Shown: positions 52,557-61,653 of the stretch, one piece after another
Position numbering within the stretch: position 1 is the stretch's first letter
Layout of the letters: every line of letters starts with the position of its first letter
Assembly: GCF_001270065.2 (NCBI RefSeq)
Contig: NZ_LFYT02000001.1
Location: 1 to 64,000, forward strand
Source: Limnohabitans planktonicus II-D5
Lineage (GTDB): Bacteria; Pseudomonadota; Gammaproteobacteria; Burkholderiales; Burkholderiaceae_C
DNA length: 64,000 nucleotides
Direction: 5' to 3'
The notes under the pieces: model-generated
Databases searched by the model: none
Seen by the model: only the letters and a program-made list of their open reading frames with translations
Told to the model about the DNA's origin: nothing
Made by a program: the position numbers and the translations under genes

Positions 52557-52930
52557 CCAGGACGATGCAAGGCGCAGATTTTGTTGCCGTCGGGATCGCG
52601 CAAGTAAGCCAGGTACAGCTTGCCTGAAGGCGTTTCACGGAAACCAGGGGGGTCTTCGCAAGTGGTGCCGCCGTTGGCCAAGCCTGCGGCATGGAAGGCA
52701 TCACCCTGCTCTGCCGACTGCACCGTGAAACCAATGGTGCTGCCATTGCCATGGCATGCGGGGTCGCCATTGATGGGTGTGGTGATGGCGAAGGTGCCGG
52801 TGGGGCTGCGGTAGAAATAACGGTTTTTGTTGGCCACCCCAGGGCCATAGCCCAAGGTGCCCAACATGGCGTCATAAAACTTTTTGGAAACTTCCAGGTC
52901 ATTCACACCCAGCATCACATGACTGAACAT
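52553..52930 (-). CDS. VOC-superfamily (glyoxalase/bleomycin-resistance-like) protein
   Basis: 125 residues from MFSHVMLGVN. The two beta-alpha-beta-beta-beta modules are visible with FSHVMLGVNDLEVSKKFYDAML and FYRSPTG, then LAYLRDPDGNKICAL. Metal ligands (His in HVMLG and others) suggest a metal-dependent enzyme of unknown substrate. A GGAGAG sequence lies just before ATG 52930, favouring it over the upstream Met. Its stop overlaps the RIO kinase start by 4 bp. Confidence 0.88.
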   Translation of the reverse strand: MFSHVMLGVNDLEVSKKFYDAMLGTLGYGPGVANKNRYFYRSPTGTFAITTPINGDPACHGNGSTIGFTVQSAEQGDAFHAAGLANGGTTCEDPPGFRETPSGKLYLAYLRDPDGNKICALHRPG

Positions 52931-52943
52931 CGCACTCTCCATT

Positions 52944-52962
52944 AAAAAAACCCGTTGCCGGG
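52944..52962 (-). terminator. Short hairpin plus T-tract upstream of the VOC gene
   Basis: On the minus strand a CCCG/CGGG stem with a GCAA loop is followed by seven T residues, just before the VOC gene start. The stem is only four to five base pairs, so this is a weak, possibly leader-type, terminator. Confidence 0.3.
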
Positions 52963-53132
52963 CGAATCGAATTGCGGTCATGTTACTTGATGAGGTCAAC
53001 ACTGAAATCCGCCACAAACCCCAAGTCCTGGCTGCCCCGCCTGCAAACCCCATGCGATCAGGGTAACAGGTGACAGCAAAGCATTTGGCCTTGTGGCAGC
53101 ATCGCGTGCATGCGTTTCAAGGAGACCCCTGC

Positions 53133-53927
53133 ATGCCCATTCCCAATGCCCTCTCGTTTGGCCTGCAAGGCCGTGTGGTCATCGTCACCGGCGCGGCCAA
53201 CGGCATTGGCGAGGCCTGTGCCCGCCGCTTTGCTGGCGAAGGTGACCATGTGGTGCTGGCCGATGTGAACAGCGAGCGCGGCGCTGCCGTGGCCGCCGAG
53301 CTGCGCAGCGATGGCCACAGCGCTGGCTTCATGGTCTGCGACGTTTCGCGCAAGGCCGATGTCGACGCCTTGGTGGACCATGTGCTGCAGGCCTTTGGCC
53401 GCGTGGATGTGCTGGTCAACAACGCGGGCATTTTCAAGGCGGCTGATTTTCTGGACGTGACCGAAGAAGACTTCGATGCCGTCATCAAGGTGAACATCAA
53501 GGGCTCGTTTTTGATGGGCCAGGCCGCTGCCCGCGCCATGAAGAGCACCGGAGGCGGCTCCATCATCAACATGAGCTCGGTCAACGCGGTGCTGGCCATC
53601 CCCAACATCGCCAGCTACAACGTGAGCAAGGGCGGCATCAACCAGCTGACGCGGGCCATGGCTTTGGCGCTGGCCGACTTCGGTATCCGAGTGAACGCAG
53701 TCGCCCCCGGCACCATTGCCACCGAGCTGGCACGCCAGGCGGTGCTGACCAGCGAGGCCGCCGAAAAGAAAATCATGATGCGCACGCCCATGAAACGCCT
53801 GGGCGAACCCGACGAAGTCGCCAAGGTGGTGGCCTTTTTGGCCAGCGATGCGGCAAGCTACATCACCGGTGAAATCGTCACCGTGGACGGCGGTCGCATG
53901 GCGCTCAACTACACCGTGCCTGTTTGA
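53133..53927 (+). CDS. Short-chain dehydrogenase/reductase
   Basis: 264 residues. Motifs: TGAANGIG, NNAGIF, catalytic Ser in NMSSVNAV, Tyr-x3-Lys in YNVSKGG. A good ribosome site (AAGGAG) precedes ATG 53133. It is the first gene of a five-member plus-strand operon-like row that also holds a thioesterase, GloA and an SDR with unusual motifs. The substrate is unknown. Confidence 0.9.
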   Translation: MPIPNALSFGLQGRVVIVTGAANGIGEACARRFAGEGDHVVLADVNSERGAAVAAELRSDGHSAGFMVCDVSRKADVDALVDHVLQAFGRVDVLVNNAGIFKAADFLDVTEEDFDAVIKVNIKGSFLMGQAAARAMKSTGGGSIINMSSVNAVLAIPNIASYNVSKGGINQLTRAMALALADFGIRVNAVAPGTIATELARQAVLTSEAAEKKIMMRTPMKRLGEPDEVAKVVAFLASDAASYITGEIVTVDGGRMALNYTVPV

Positions 53928-53941
53928 AGAAAACCCCATTG

Positions 53942-54502
53942 ATGAACACATCCTCCTCCCTACTCGACAGCTGGTTGGCGCAAGAGCAAGTGGTGCGCCA
54001 GCGCCTGGATGCAGGCGCTGGCCCCGGCGTGGCGCGGCCGGACCAAGTCGCAGGCAAAACCGGCCTGGAAGTCATGCAAGGCCTGCTCAGCGGTGAACTG
54101 CCCTACGCCAGCATCGCCAAAACACTGGACTTCGTGCTGATCGAAGTCAGCGCAGGCCAAGCCATTTTTCAAGGTACCCCGGGCTTGAACCACATGAACC
54201 CGCTGGGCACCGTGCACGGCGGCTGGTTTGCCACCTTGCTCGACTCGGCCTTGGGCTGCGCAGTGCACACCATGATGCCGCCCGGGCGCGGCTACACCAC
54301 GGCCGACCTGAGCGTCAAGCTCGTCAAAGCCCTCACACCCAAAGTGCAGCGCGTGCGGGCCATTGGCCAGGTGGTGCACTGTGGCCGCCAACTGGCCACC
54401 GCCGAAGCCCGGCTGGTCGGCCCTGATGGCACACTCTATGCCCATGCCAGCACCGCTTGCCTGGTTTTTGAAATGCCTTCCCCAACTGGAAACAAACCAT
54501 GA
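53942..54502 (+). CDS. PaaI-type hotdog-fold thioesterase
   Basis: 186 residues. The hotdog thioesterase pattern [20 protein letters not shown] (with the HGG turn) is characteristic of PaaI/YdiI-type enzymes, and the later [12 protein letters not shown] fits the family. It would hydrolyse acyl-CoA thioesters. The N-terminal about 50 residues are a less conserved lead-in. ATG 53942 follows the SDR stop by 14 bp, and the stop overlaps gloA by 4 bp. Confidence 0.85.
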   Translation: MNTSSSLLDSWLAQEQVVRQRLDAGAGPGVARPDQVAGKTGLEVMQGLLSGELPYASIAKTLDFVLIEVSAGQAIFQGTPGLNHMNPLGTVHGGWFATLLDSALGCAVHTMMPPGRGYTTADLSVKLVKALTPKVQRVRAIGQVVHCGRQLATAEARLVGPDGTLYAHASTACLVFEMPSPTGNKP

Positions 54503-54909
54503 GACTCCTTCACACCATGCTGCGCGTGGGCGACCTGCAACGCTCCATCGACTTCTACACCAACGTGATGGGCATGAAGCTGCTGCGCACCTCGGAAAAC
54601 CCCGAGTACAAATACTCGCTGGCCTTTGTGGGCTATGGCAACAACCCCGACCACGCCGAGTTGGAGCTGACCTACAACTGGGGCGTTGAAAGCTACGAGA
54701 TGGGCACGGCCTATGGCCACATTGCCCTTGGCGTGCCCGATGCCTATGCCGCTTGCGAAAAAATCAAGGCCGCTGGCGGCAGAGTCACACGCGAGGCCGG
54801 CCCCGTCAAAGGCGGCACCACGGTGATCGCTTTTGTGACCGACCCGGATGGCTACAAGGTCGAGCTGATCCAGCGGGCCGAATACGCAGCGGGCCAAGGC
54901 TTGAGCTGA
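54499..54909 (+). CDS. gloA: Glyoxalase I (lactoylglutathione lyase)
   Basis: 136 residues. Metal ligands are present: His in [10 protein letters not shown], Glu in HAELELTYN, His in YGHIALGV and Glu in KVELIQ. This quartet and the length identify the Ni/Co-type bacterial GloA, which converts the methylglyoxal-glutathione hemithioacetal to S-lactoylglutathione. It overlaps the thioesterase by 4 bp. Confidence 0.94.
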   Translation: MRLLHTMLRVGDLQRSIDFYTNVMGMKLLRTSENPEYKYSLAFVGYGNNPDHAELELTYNWGVESYEMGTAYGHIALGVPDAYAACEKIKAAGGRVTREAGPVKGGTTVIAFVTDPDGYKVELIQRAEYAAGQGLS

Positions 54910-54925
54910 AAAACGGACTCAGCTC

Positions 54926-55603
54926 ATGATCGACCTGAGCGGCCAACGCATTCTGGTGACCCAGGCCAAAGACTTCATGGGCCCAGCCCTGTGCCATGAG
55001 CTGAAGGCCTGCGGTGCCGAAGTGATCGCTGACGAGCGCCTGCTCACCCACCCGCTGGACGCACAGACGGTGATCGAGGCGGCCGGGCCGCTGGATGCGC
55101 TGGTGATCAACTTGGCGCTGCCTGCGCCGTCCACGCCGATCACGCAGATTGACGAGGCCGAATGGCGGCAGGTGTTTGAGGTGATGGTCGACCCGCTGCC
55201 CCGCTTGGTGCGGGCGGTGGTTCCCGGCATGAAGGCCCGTGGCGGCGGCAAGATCGTGGTGATGGGCAGCGCCTCTGCCTTGCGCGGCATGAAGCGTGCC
55301 GCCACCTACAGCGCGGCGCGGGGTGCGCAGCTGGCCTATGTGCAGGCTGCGGGCGTGGAGCTGGCCCCGGACAACATCCAGCTCAATGCGGTGGCGCAAA
55401 ACTTTGTTGACAACCCCACCTACTTCCCGCCCGAGGTGCAGGCCAACCCGCGTTTTCAGGAGCGCCTCAAACGCGAAGTGCCGCTGGGCCGCTTGGTCAA
55501 AGCCGAAGAAGACGCCCGCTTTGTAGCCTACCTGTGCAGCAATGCGGCCAGCTGCTTTGTCGGGCAGGTGTTCCCGATGTCGGGCGGCTGGGCGGTGCGC
55601 TAA
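54926..55603 (+). CDS. Halohydrin-dehalogenase-like SDR (both family signature motifs present)
   Basis: 225 residues of SDR fold but without the TGxxxGxG cofactor loop. The N-terminus has T12-Q-A-K-D-F17-M-G19, matching the T-x4-F/Y-x-G halide-site signature, and S115/Y128/R132, matching S-x12-Y-x3-R. In normal SDRs the last residue is Lys. The closing segment VDNPTYFPPEV and FVGQVFPMSGGW resembles the HheC layout. The known family releases halide from vicinal haloalcohols, giving epoxides, with no NAD(P)H. Whether this enzyme does so is untested. It starts 16 bp after gloA. Confidence 0.75.
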   Translation: MIDLSGQRILVTQAKDFMGPALCHELKACGAEVIADERLLTHPLDAQTVIEAAGPLDALVINLALPAPSTPITQIDEAEWRQVFEVMVDPLPRLVRAVVPGMKARGGGKIVVMGSASALRGMKRAATYSAARGAQLAYVQAAGVELAPDNIQLNAVAQNFVDNPTYFPPEVQANPRFQERLKREVPLGRLVKAEEDARFVAYLCSNAASCFVGQVFPMSGGWAVR

Positions 55604-55614
55604 AAGCCCCACCT

Positions 55615-55750
55615 CGTCATTGAGAGCGCAGCGCGGCCCTTCAGCAACAGCCGAATGCACTGAAAGGACCATGTCGTCATTGCGAGCGCAGCGTGGCAAT
55701 CCAGCAACAGCTGCCTGGACTGCCACGTCGCTTCGCTCCTCGCAGTGACG
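55615..55750. repeat. REP pair of the CATTGCGAGCGCAGCG type
   Basis: A partial copy (CGTCATTGAGAGCGCAGCGC) is followed by a full one (CGTCATTGCGAGCGCAGCGT then GGCAATCCAG). An opposed arm TGCCACGTCGCTTCGCTCCT ends CGCAGTGACG. This is a distinct REP family, seen in many proteobacteria. Confidence 0.8.
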
Positions 55751-55850
55751 TGCGGGTGAGGGCCAAGTTGGCGGCCTCAGCCCCGACAAGAACCTGTGCC
55801 AAGCCAGCCATGTCGGACCTGACGGTGCCGACCTGCAAAATCAGGCCCCC

Positions 55851-56122
55851 GTAGGTCGGCACTCGCAGAGTCCGACATGTGCAGCACCCAGCGCACACCC
55901 AGTGTCAAGGCCCAAGACCACCGACCCACAAATTACCCATGCCCCATAGGTCGGCACTCGCAGAGTCCGACATGTGCAGCCACCAGCGCACGCCAAGTGT
56001 CGAGGTCCAAGACCACAGCCTCACAAATTACCAAAGCCCCCGTAGGTCGGCACTCGCAGAGTCCGACATGGGCAGCCCCCAGCGCACGCCAAGTATCGAA
56101 GCCCAAGACCACCGACCTGCAG
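55851..56122. repeat. Diverged REP array, family 1: three units of about 95 bp
   Basis: GTAGGTCGGCACTCGCAGAG recurs near 55851 and 56042 and as a GTAG-less variant near 55947. Spacing is about 95 bp. The partner hairpins are decayed (AAGGCCCAAGACCACCGACC). The last copy abuts the eda stop codon at 56124-56126. No gene is supported between 55604 and 56123. Confidence 0.88.
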
Positions 56123-56123
56123 A

Positions 56124-56759
56124 TCAGCGCGGCAACCGACTCGCCTCACGCGCCAAGGCTTCAATGCGTGACCAGTCGCCTTGGGCCAAGGCATCTGCAG
56201 GCACCAACCACGATCCACCCACGCAAGCCACATTAGGCAAGCTCAGCAGCTCATGGGCGTTTTGCTGCGTCACGCCGCCCGTTGGGCAGAACTTCACATC
56301 AAAAAACGGACCGCTCCAGGCCTTGAGCATGGCCGGGCCGCCCGCTTGCATGGCCGGGAAGAATTTGAGTTCGGTGTAGCCGTCCTCCTGCGCCATCATG
56401 ATTTCGCTGCCGGTGGCCACCCCGGGCAGCAATGACAAACCGTTGTCGCGGCAAGCCTGCCCCACCGCACGGGTGTAACCGGGGCTGACCGCGAAACGGG
56501 CACCGGCTTTGGCTGCTGCTGCGGCGTCAGCTGGGCTGCGCACCGTGCCCGCCCCCACCACTGCGCCGGGTACTTCCTGCGCAATCGCTTGCATGCAAGC
56601 CAGCGCATGCGGGGTGCGCAAGGTGACTTCGAGCATGCGGATGCCACCCGCCACCAGGGCGCGGGCCATGGGCACGGCATGGGCCACATCGTTCAACACG
56701 ATCACGGGGATCACGGGGGCGTCCTGCATGACTTGCAGGGCAGAGAAATTCACAGCCAT
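56124..56759 (-). CDS. eda: KDPG aldolase
   Basis: 211 residues. Class I aldolase patterns: [20 protein letters not shown], Glu in [17 protein letters not shown], Schiff-base Lys in LKFFPAM and [11 protein letters not shown]. It cleaves 2-keto-3-deoxy-6-phosphogluconate to pyruvate and glyceraldehyde 3-phosphate, the last Entner-Doudoroff step. Its start overlaps the edd stop by 10 bp, so the two are coupled. Confidence 0.95.
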   Translation of the reverse strand: MAVNFSALQVMQDAPVIPVIVLNDVAHAVPMARALVAGGIRMLEVTLRTPHALACMQAIAQEVPGAVVGAGTVRSPADAAAAAKAGARFAVSPGYTRAVGQACRDNGLSLLPGVATGSEIMMAQEDGYTELKFFPAMQAGGPAMLKAWSGPFFDVKFCPTGGVTQQNAHELLSLPNVACVGGSWLVPADALAQGDWSRIEALAREASRLPR

Positions 56760-58591
56760 GTGCAGGCTCCTTCTTCGGCTTTGAGCGCATTACGGCGCAG
56801 GTTGGCAAACAGTTCACGGCCCATGCCCACGCCGTTGGCGGCGCGCAGCTCGGCGGGCATTTGGGCCAATGGGCGGGCAGCCCATTCGGCCTCGCTCACC
56901 AGCACTTGCAAGGTGCCTGCCACGCCATCGAGGCGGATCAGATCGCCGTCTTGCACTTTGGCCAGCGGTCCACCGGCTGCGGCTTCGGGTGAGACGTGGA
57001 TGGCGGCAGGCACTTTGCCCGAGGCACCGCTCATGCGGCCATCGGTGACCAGCGCCACCTTGAAGCCCTTGCCTTGCAGCACCGCCAGCGGCGGCGTGAG
57101 TTTGTGCAGTTCGGGCATGCCGTTGGCTTGCGGGCCTTGCCAGCGCACCACACAGACAATGTCGCGGTCCAGCTCGCCTGCCTTGAACGCGGCTTGCAGT
57201 TCGTCTTGTGAATTGAACACGCGGGCCGGGGCTTCGATGACATGAAAGGCTTCCGGCACGGCCGAGATCTTGATCACGCTGCGGCCCAGATTGCCTTGCA
57301 AGAGCTTCAAGCCACCTGTGGCGCTGAACGGGCTGGTCGCGGGTCGCACCACGGTGTCGTCTTGGCTGGCATCTGAATCGTGCCATACCAGCTGGCCATT
57401 TTGCGCAGAAGGGATGCGGGTGAATTCACGCAGGCCGCCAGGGCGCACCGTGAGCACATCGGCGTGCATCAGGCCAGCATCGAGCAGTTCGCGGATCACA
57501 TAACCGGGACCACCTGCGGCCTGGAACTGATTCACATCGGCACTGCCATTCGGATACACACGCGTCAGCAGTGGCACCACGTCCGACAGGGCAGAAAAAT
57601 CGTCCCAGTCGATCACGATGCCCGCCGCACGCGCCACCGCCACCCAGTGGATCAAATGGTTGGTCGAGCCGCCCGTGGCCAGCAAGGCGACCATGGCGTT
57701 GACGATGCAGCGCTCGTCGACCAAGCGGCCAATCGGCGTGAAGTTTTTGTCCTTGACCAGCGCCAGCACGGTGCGGGCCGCTTCACGGGTCAGGTCCTGG
57801 CGCACGCTTTCACCCGGGTTGATGAAGGCCGTGCCGGGCACATGCAGGCCCATAGCTTCGAGCAGCATCTGGTTGCTGTTGGCCGTGCCGTAAAAGGTGC
57901 AGGTGCCTTCGCCGTGGTAGGCCTTCGACTCCGCTTCCAGCAATTCGGGGCGGCCCACCAGTCCCAGTGCAGCTTGTTCACGCACCTTGGATTTTTCGTT
58001 GTTGGACAGGCCGCTGGTCATGGGGCCTGCGGGCACAAACACGGTGGGCAAATGGCCAAACTGCAGGGCACCGATCAAGAGGCCCGGCACGATCTTGTCG
58101 CACACACCCAGCATCAGGGCCGCGTCAAACACGTCGTGGCTAAGCGAAACAGCCGTGGCCATGGCGATCACATCGCGGCTGAACAGGCTCAGCTCCATGC
58201 CCGGTGTGCCCTGGGTCACGCCATCGCACATGGCGGGCACGCCCCCGGCCACTTGGGCAGTGGCTCCCAATTTGCGGGCCTCGTCTTTGATAAGGTCGGG
58301 ATAGTGCTGCAGCGGCGCGTGGGCCGACAGCAAGTCGTTGTAGGCGTTGACGATGCCAATGTTGGGCGCACGCGGTGCGACCACTTTGATTTTGTCGAGC
58401 GCCGTGGCACGGCCCTTGTCGCCTTCGGGCATGGCGGCAAAGGCGTGGGCCACGTTGGCGCAGCCCAGGCGCTGGGCACCGGGGTCGCGTTGGGCAGCGG
58501 CATCCACCTGCTGCAAATAAGCCTGGCGGGTCGGGCGACTGCGTTCGGTGATGCGGGCTGTGACCGCGATCAAAATCGGGTGAAGGGTCAT
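56750..58591 (-). CDS. edd: 6-phosphogluconate dehydratase
   Basis: 613 residues. Family features: [22 protein letters not shown], the Fe-S cysteines in [31 protein letters not shown] and [13 protein letters not shown], and late [15 protein letters not shown] with the catalytic Ser. It makes KDPG from 6-phosphogluconate supplied by GntK or glucose metabolism. The protein is distinct from the IlvD/Edd enzyme at 28274-30022, which lacks these residues' spacing. It is followed directly by eda. Confidence 0.96.
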   Translation of the reverse strand: MTLHPILIAVTARITERSRPTRQAYLQQVDAAAQRDPGAQRLGCANVAHAFAAMPEGDKGRATALDKIKVVAPRAPNIGIVNAYNDLLSAHAPLQHYPDLIKDEARKLGATAQVAGGVPAMCDGVTQGTPGMELSLFSRDVIAMATAVSLSHDVFDAALMLGVCDKIVPGLLIGALQFGHLPTVFVPAGPMTSGLSNNEKSKVREQAALGLVGRPELLEAESKAYHGEGTCTFYGTANSNQMLLEAMGLHVPGTAFINPGESVRQDLTREAARTVLALVKDKNFTPIGRLVDERCIVNAMVALLATGGSTNHLIHWVAVARAAGIVIDWDDFSALSDVVPLLTRVYPNGSADVNQFQAAGGPGYVIRELLDAGLMHADVLTVRPGGLREFTRIPSAQNGQLVWHDSDASQDDTVVRPATSPFSATGGLKLLQGNLGRSVIKISAVPEAFHVIEAPARVFNSQDELQAAFKAGELDRDIVCVVRWQGPQANGMPELHKLTPPLAVLQGKGFKVALVTDGRMSGASGKVPAAIHVSPEAAAGGPLAKVQDGDLIRLDGVAGTLQVLVSEAEWAARPLAQMPAELRAANGVGMGRELFANLRRNALKAEEGACTWL

Positions 58592-58713
58592 GTTTGGACG
58601 CCGGGTCAGGCGTGGTAACTAAATTACATGAGCGATGGTAACCGCGTTCCCCCGATTTGGTGCGTATGGCGGGTTACAGACTGGGTACAACTCAACAAGG
58701 CACAAGGGCAGGC

Positions 58714-58740
58714 ACAAAAAAACCCGCCGAAGCGGGTTCT
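58714..58740 (-). terminator. Intrinsic terminator
   Basis: AACCCGC/GCGGGTT with a CGAA/TTCG loop forms a perfect 7-bp stem. On the minus strand it is followed by a run of T residues. It lies just downstream of the 75-residue gene and upstream of edd, separating the two minus-strand transcripts. Confidence 0.88.
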
Positions 58741-58757
58741 TTTGTGCGTGAGCCCCA

Positions 58758-58985
58758 TCACTTGGCGGCAGAGGCATCGGCAGCGGGTGCAGCAGCAGGC
58801 GCGGAGGCGTCAGCAGCTGGGGCAGAAGCTTCGGCAGCAGGGGCTGTCACGGCTGCGGGCGCTGCAGGATTGGCTTTTTTGGTCTTGGCAATACCAAACC
58901 CAATGGCCAGGCCCACGGCCAGCACGATCACGGCGACCAGAATGGCCCACACTACGGTTTGATTGTCATCTTGAGGGGTCGACAT
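58758..58985 (-). CDS. Small single-pass membrane protein with Ala/Pro-rich tail
   Basis: 75 residues: a short polar N-terminus (MSTPQDDNQT), one membrane helix (VVWAILVAVIVLAVGLAIGFG) and a low-complexity tail of Ala, Pro, Ser and Asp. No family recognised. ATG 58985 is divergent from chaC. The intact terminator downstream supports a real gene. The Ala-rich tail may be periplasmic or cytoplasmic; its role is unknown. Confidence 0.7.
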   Translation of the reverse strand: MSTPQDDNQTVVWAILVAVIVLAVGLAIGFGIAKTKKANPAAPAAVTAPAAEASAPAADASAPAAAPAADASAAK

Positions 58986-59036
58986 GTTTGTTTTCTCCGA
59001 AAATAGTCGGCAGATTGTAATGGGGCCTGACTGCAC

Positions 59037-59663
59037 ATGACTGATACACCCGCCGACGCCCAAACCACCCAAGCCATCGACAGCGCCTCTGACCGCGCAT
59101 CGGCGGCACACCACAGCCGCTTGCTTGACCATTTTCGTGCGCAGGTGTCAGGCCAGGATTTGTGGGTGTTTGGTTATGCCTCGCTGTTATGGCGCCCCGA
59201 ATTTGACGCCCAAGAGCAGCACCCCGCCAAGGTCTGGGGCTGGCACCGCGCCCTGAAAATGTGGAGCCGCCTGAACCGGGGCAGCCCCGAATGCCCGGGC
59301 CTGGTGTTTGCCTTGTTGCCCGGTGGCAGCTGCCAGGGCGTGGCCTACCGGGTGGCCCGGGATCAGGCCGACGAGGTGCTGGTACGGCTGTGGGAGCGGG
59401 AAATGCCCATGGATGTGTACACCCCCAGCTGGCTGCCATGCAACACGCCGCAAGGCCCCGTCAAGGCGCTGGCCTTTACCCTGCCGCGCAGCAGCCCCAG
59501 CTTCACCGGCCAGTTGCCTGCGGAGACCTACCGGCAAATTTTTCAGCAGGCCTGCGGGCGCTTTGGCACCACGCTGGAGTATGCCCGCCAAACCTACGAC
59601 AGCTTGCGGGCCCACGGCATCGAAGACCGGGCGCTGGCCGCACTGCTGCGCTATGCCGACTGA
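59037..59663 (+). CDS. chaC: ChaC-type glutathione-specific gamma-glutamylcyclotransferase
   Basis: 208 residues. The fingerprint WVFGYASLLWRP contains the Y-G/A-S-L substrate loop; LNRGSPECPGLVFAL and the Glu in REMPMDVY region complete the active site. ChaC enzymes degrade glutathione to 5-oxoproline and Cys-Gly. The first about 35 residues are a polar extension. The stop codon sits at the very start of the heptamer repeat tract. Confidence 0.9.
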   Translation: MTDTPADAQTTQAIDSASDRASAAHHSRLLDHFRAQVSGQDLWVFGYASLLWRPEFDAQEQHPAKVWGWHRALKMWSRLNRGSPECPGLVFALLPGGSCQGVAYRVARDQADEVLVRLWEREMPMDVYTPSWLPCNTPQGPVKALAFTLPRSSPSFTGQLPAETYRQIFQQACGRFGTTLEYARQTYDSLRAHGIEDRALAALLRYAD

Positions 59664-59664
59664 G

Positions 59665-59903
<239 letters not shown>

Positions 59904-60218
59904 GTGGTGAGGATGACTCACCCGGGCCAGCCAGGGCGCACGGCATGAGCTCAGCGCCCCCGGATTGCGCTGGCTCAAAGCCTTAAACCTAGAAAACGCA
60001 GTTGACCGCTTTGAACCCGCTGGAAACCCTGATGTAACCTCATCTTTGTGAGCACGAAGACGCTCACCTTATGGGTGATACCGCTACGCACCCGATGGCA
60101 CAGCCCTGGGGGCACTGGCGGCGTTGTTCGTCGTTGCAGGGGTGCAGCCTGCGGCCTCCTCGCGCCTGGCCATTGCCCCCCATGGCAGCACCCTCGGGCG
60201 CGTTCAACTGCGTTTTCT

Positions 60219-60383
60219 ATTGATCCGGCACGCTGAAGTTTGAAATGCGTGAGACATGTCATCTCGTAGGTCGGCACTCGAAGAGTCCGACGTTATTGGT
60301 TTCGGCACAGGCCCCTGTCGGGGTCTTCGACCGCCGACCTACAACAGCTTTGCGCATTGAAAACTTCACAGGGCCGAATCAAT
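60219..60383. repeat. REPIN element, family 1 (165 bp, full length)
   Basis: Bounded by ATTGATCCGGC and GCCGAATCAAT, the cleanest example of the imperfect terminal inverted repeats. Contains A (CACTCGAAGAGTCCGAC) and B (GTCGGGGTCTTCGACCGCCG) hairpins. It sits between the heptamer tract and a short reverse-oriented heptamer fragment. The region 59904-60218 holds no recognised gene. Confidence 0.92.
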
Positions 60384-60392
60384 AACGTCCAC

Positions 60393-60437
60393 CGCTCAAC
60401 GCCAAACGCCAATCGCTCAACCTAAAGCGCCCAACGC
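60393..60437 (-). repeat. Short degenerate heptamer tract in opposite orientation
   Basis: CGCTCAACGCC, AAACGCC, AATCGCTCAAC and GCCCAACGCT are reverse-complement versions of the GTTGRGS heptamers found at 59665-59903. They lie on the other side of the REPIN, just before the bchP stop. Confidence 0.6.
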
Positions 60438-60444
60438 TAGGGCA

Positions 60445-61653
60445 TCAGGTTCGCGCCATCCCCAGCAGGTGCGCCATGTCCTTGAGGAAGATGCGCACAT
60501 GGGCCATCGGGTCTTTGCGCGCCAGTTCCTTGTTCATGTAGGACTCAAAGGTCAGGCGCTGCACGTCGCGGTCTTCGCAAATCTTGACGAACTTTTCGCG
60601 GCGTTTGTCGTTTTGGTACCAGAAGTACTGCATCACGCCCAAAATCCAGAACACGCGGCCATGCTGCTTCATGAAACTCTTGCGGCCTTGTTTCAGGCAG
60701 GCGCTGTTGCCGGTTTTCAAGGCCTCATGGGCGGCCTTGGACACGCGCCGGGCGCAGTCCATGGCGTAATAAATGCCTTCGCCCGACGATGGGGCCACCA
60801 CGCCTGCGGCGTCGCCAATCACCACCACGTCCCGGCCGTTGTCCCACTGGGGCAAGGGTTTGAGCGGAATGGGCGCGCCTTCGCGGCGCAAAGTAGGCGC
60901 GTGGGTCAAACCCGCAATTTCTCGCAAGCGCGCTGTGGCGCTGCGCAGCGAATAACCCTTGTCGGCGCTGCCCATGCCCACGCTCATGGTCTTGCCGTGC
61001 GGAAACACCCAGCCATAAAAGTCGGGCGAGACCTCCCCTTGGTAGTACACGTCGCAGCGCGCTGCGTCGTAGCCGGGTTGGCCCACGGGGGACTCAATGA
61101 TCTCGTGGTACGCGAACACATACTTGGTTTTGTGTGCATTGGGAATGGCCTGGCGCGCCACTTCCGAGCGTGCGCCGTCAGCCCCCACCACCATGCGGGT
61201 CGACACCTTGATCGGCTTGGCGTGTTCCAGTGCGGCATGCTCTTTGGACGTGACCGGGGTGTAGTGCACCCACAACTGGCCGCTGTCGTCGTGCTCCAGT
61301 TTGTCAAAAATGGCCTGACGTCGCACGGCACCCGACTGGGCAGCACGATCGCGCAAATACTCGTCAAACTCGTCGCGGTCCACCATGCCGACAAAGCCGT
61401 TGTCAATGGGAATGTCCACTTTGTTGTCGGTGGGCGAGATCATGCGGGCGCAACGCACCTTGGCCACCAGCAGGTGGTCGGGGATGTCGAAGTCCTGGAT
61501 CAAGCGCGGCGGAATCGCGCCTCCGCACGGCTTGGTGCGGCCCTGGCGGTCCAACAGCAATACGCGCCAACCCTGGCGCACCAGGTCATGGGCGGCCGTG
61601 GCCCCCGAAGGCCCGCCCCCCACCACCACGAAATCAAAATCAGTCTGGTTCAT
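60445..61653 (-). CDS. bchP: Geranylgeranyl reductase of bacteriochlorophyll synthesis
   Basis: 402 residues. FAD-binding VVGGGPSGATAA near residues 10-21, DRQGRTKPCGGAIPP, and VVIGDAAGVVAPSSGEGIYYAMD, all characteristic of ChlP/BchP. It reduces the geranylgeranyl tail of bacteriochlorophyll to phytyl. It overlaps the pucC-type gene by 4 bp, and together with bchG these form a pigment-tail operon common in anoxygenic phototrophs. Confidence 0.95.
   Translation of the reverse strand: MNQTDFDFVVVGGGPSGATAAHDLVRQGWRVLLLDRQGRTKPCGGAIPPRLIQDFDIPDHLLVAKVRCARMISPTDNKVDIPIDNGFVGMVDRDEFDEYLRDRAAQSGAVRRQAIFDKLEHDDSGQLWVHYTPVTSKEHAALEHAKPIKVSTRMVVGADGARSEVARQAIPNAHKTKYVFAYHEIIESPVGQPGYDAARCDVYYQGEVSPDFYGWVFPHGKTMSVGMGSADKGYSLRSATARLREIAGLTHAPTLRREGAPIPLKPLPQWDNGRDVVVIGDAAGVVAPSSGEGIYYAMDCARRVSKAAHEALKTGNSACLKQGRKSFMKQHGRVFWILGVMQYFWYQNDKRREKFVKICEDRDVQRLTFESYMNKELARKDPMAHVRIFLKDMAHLLGMART

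Noticed and set aside
57380-58618. 412-residue plus-strand open frame opposite edd
   Set aside because: It is His- and Gln-rich shadow composition; the minus-strand edd is unambiguous.
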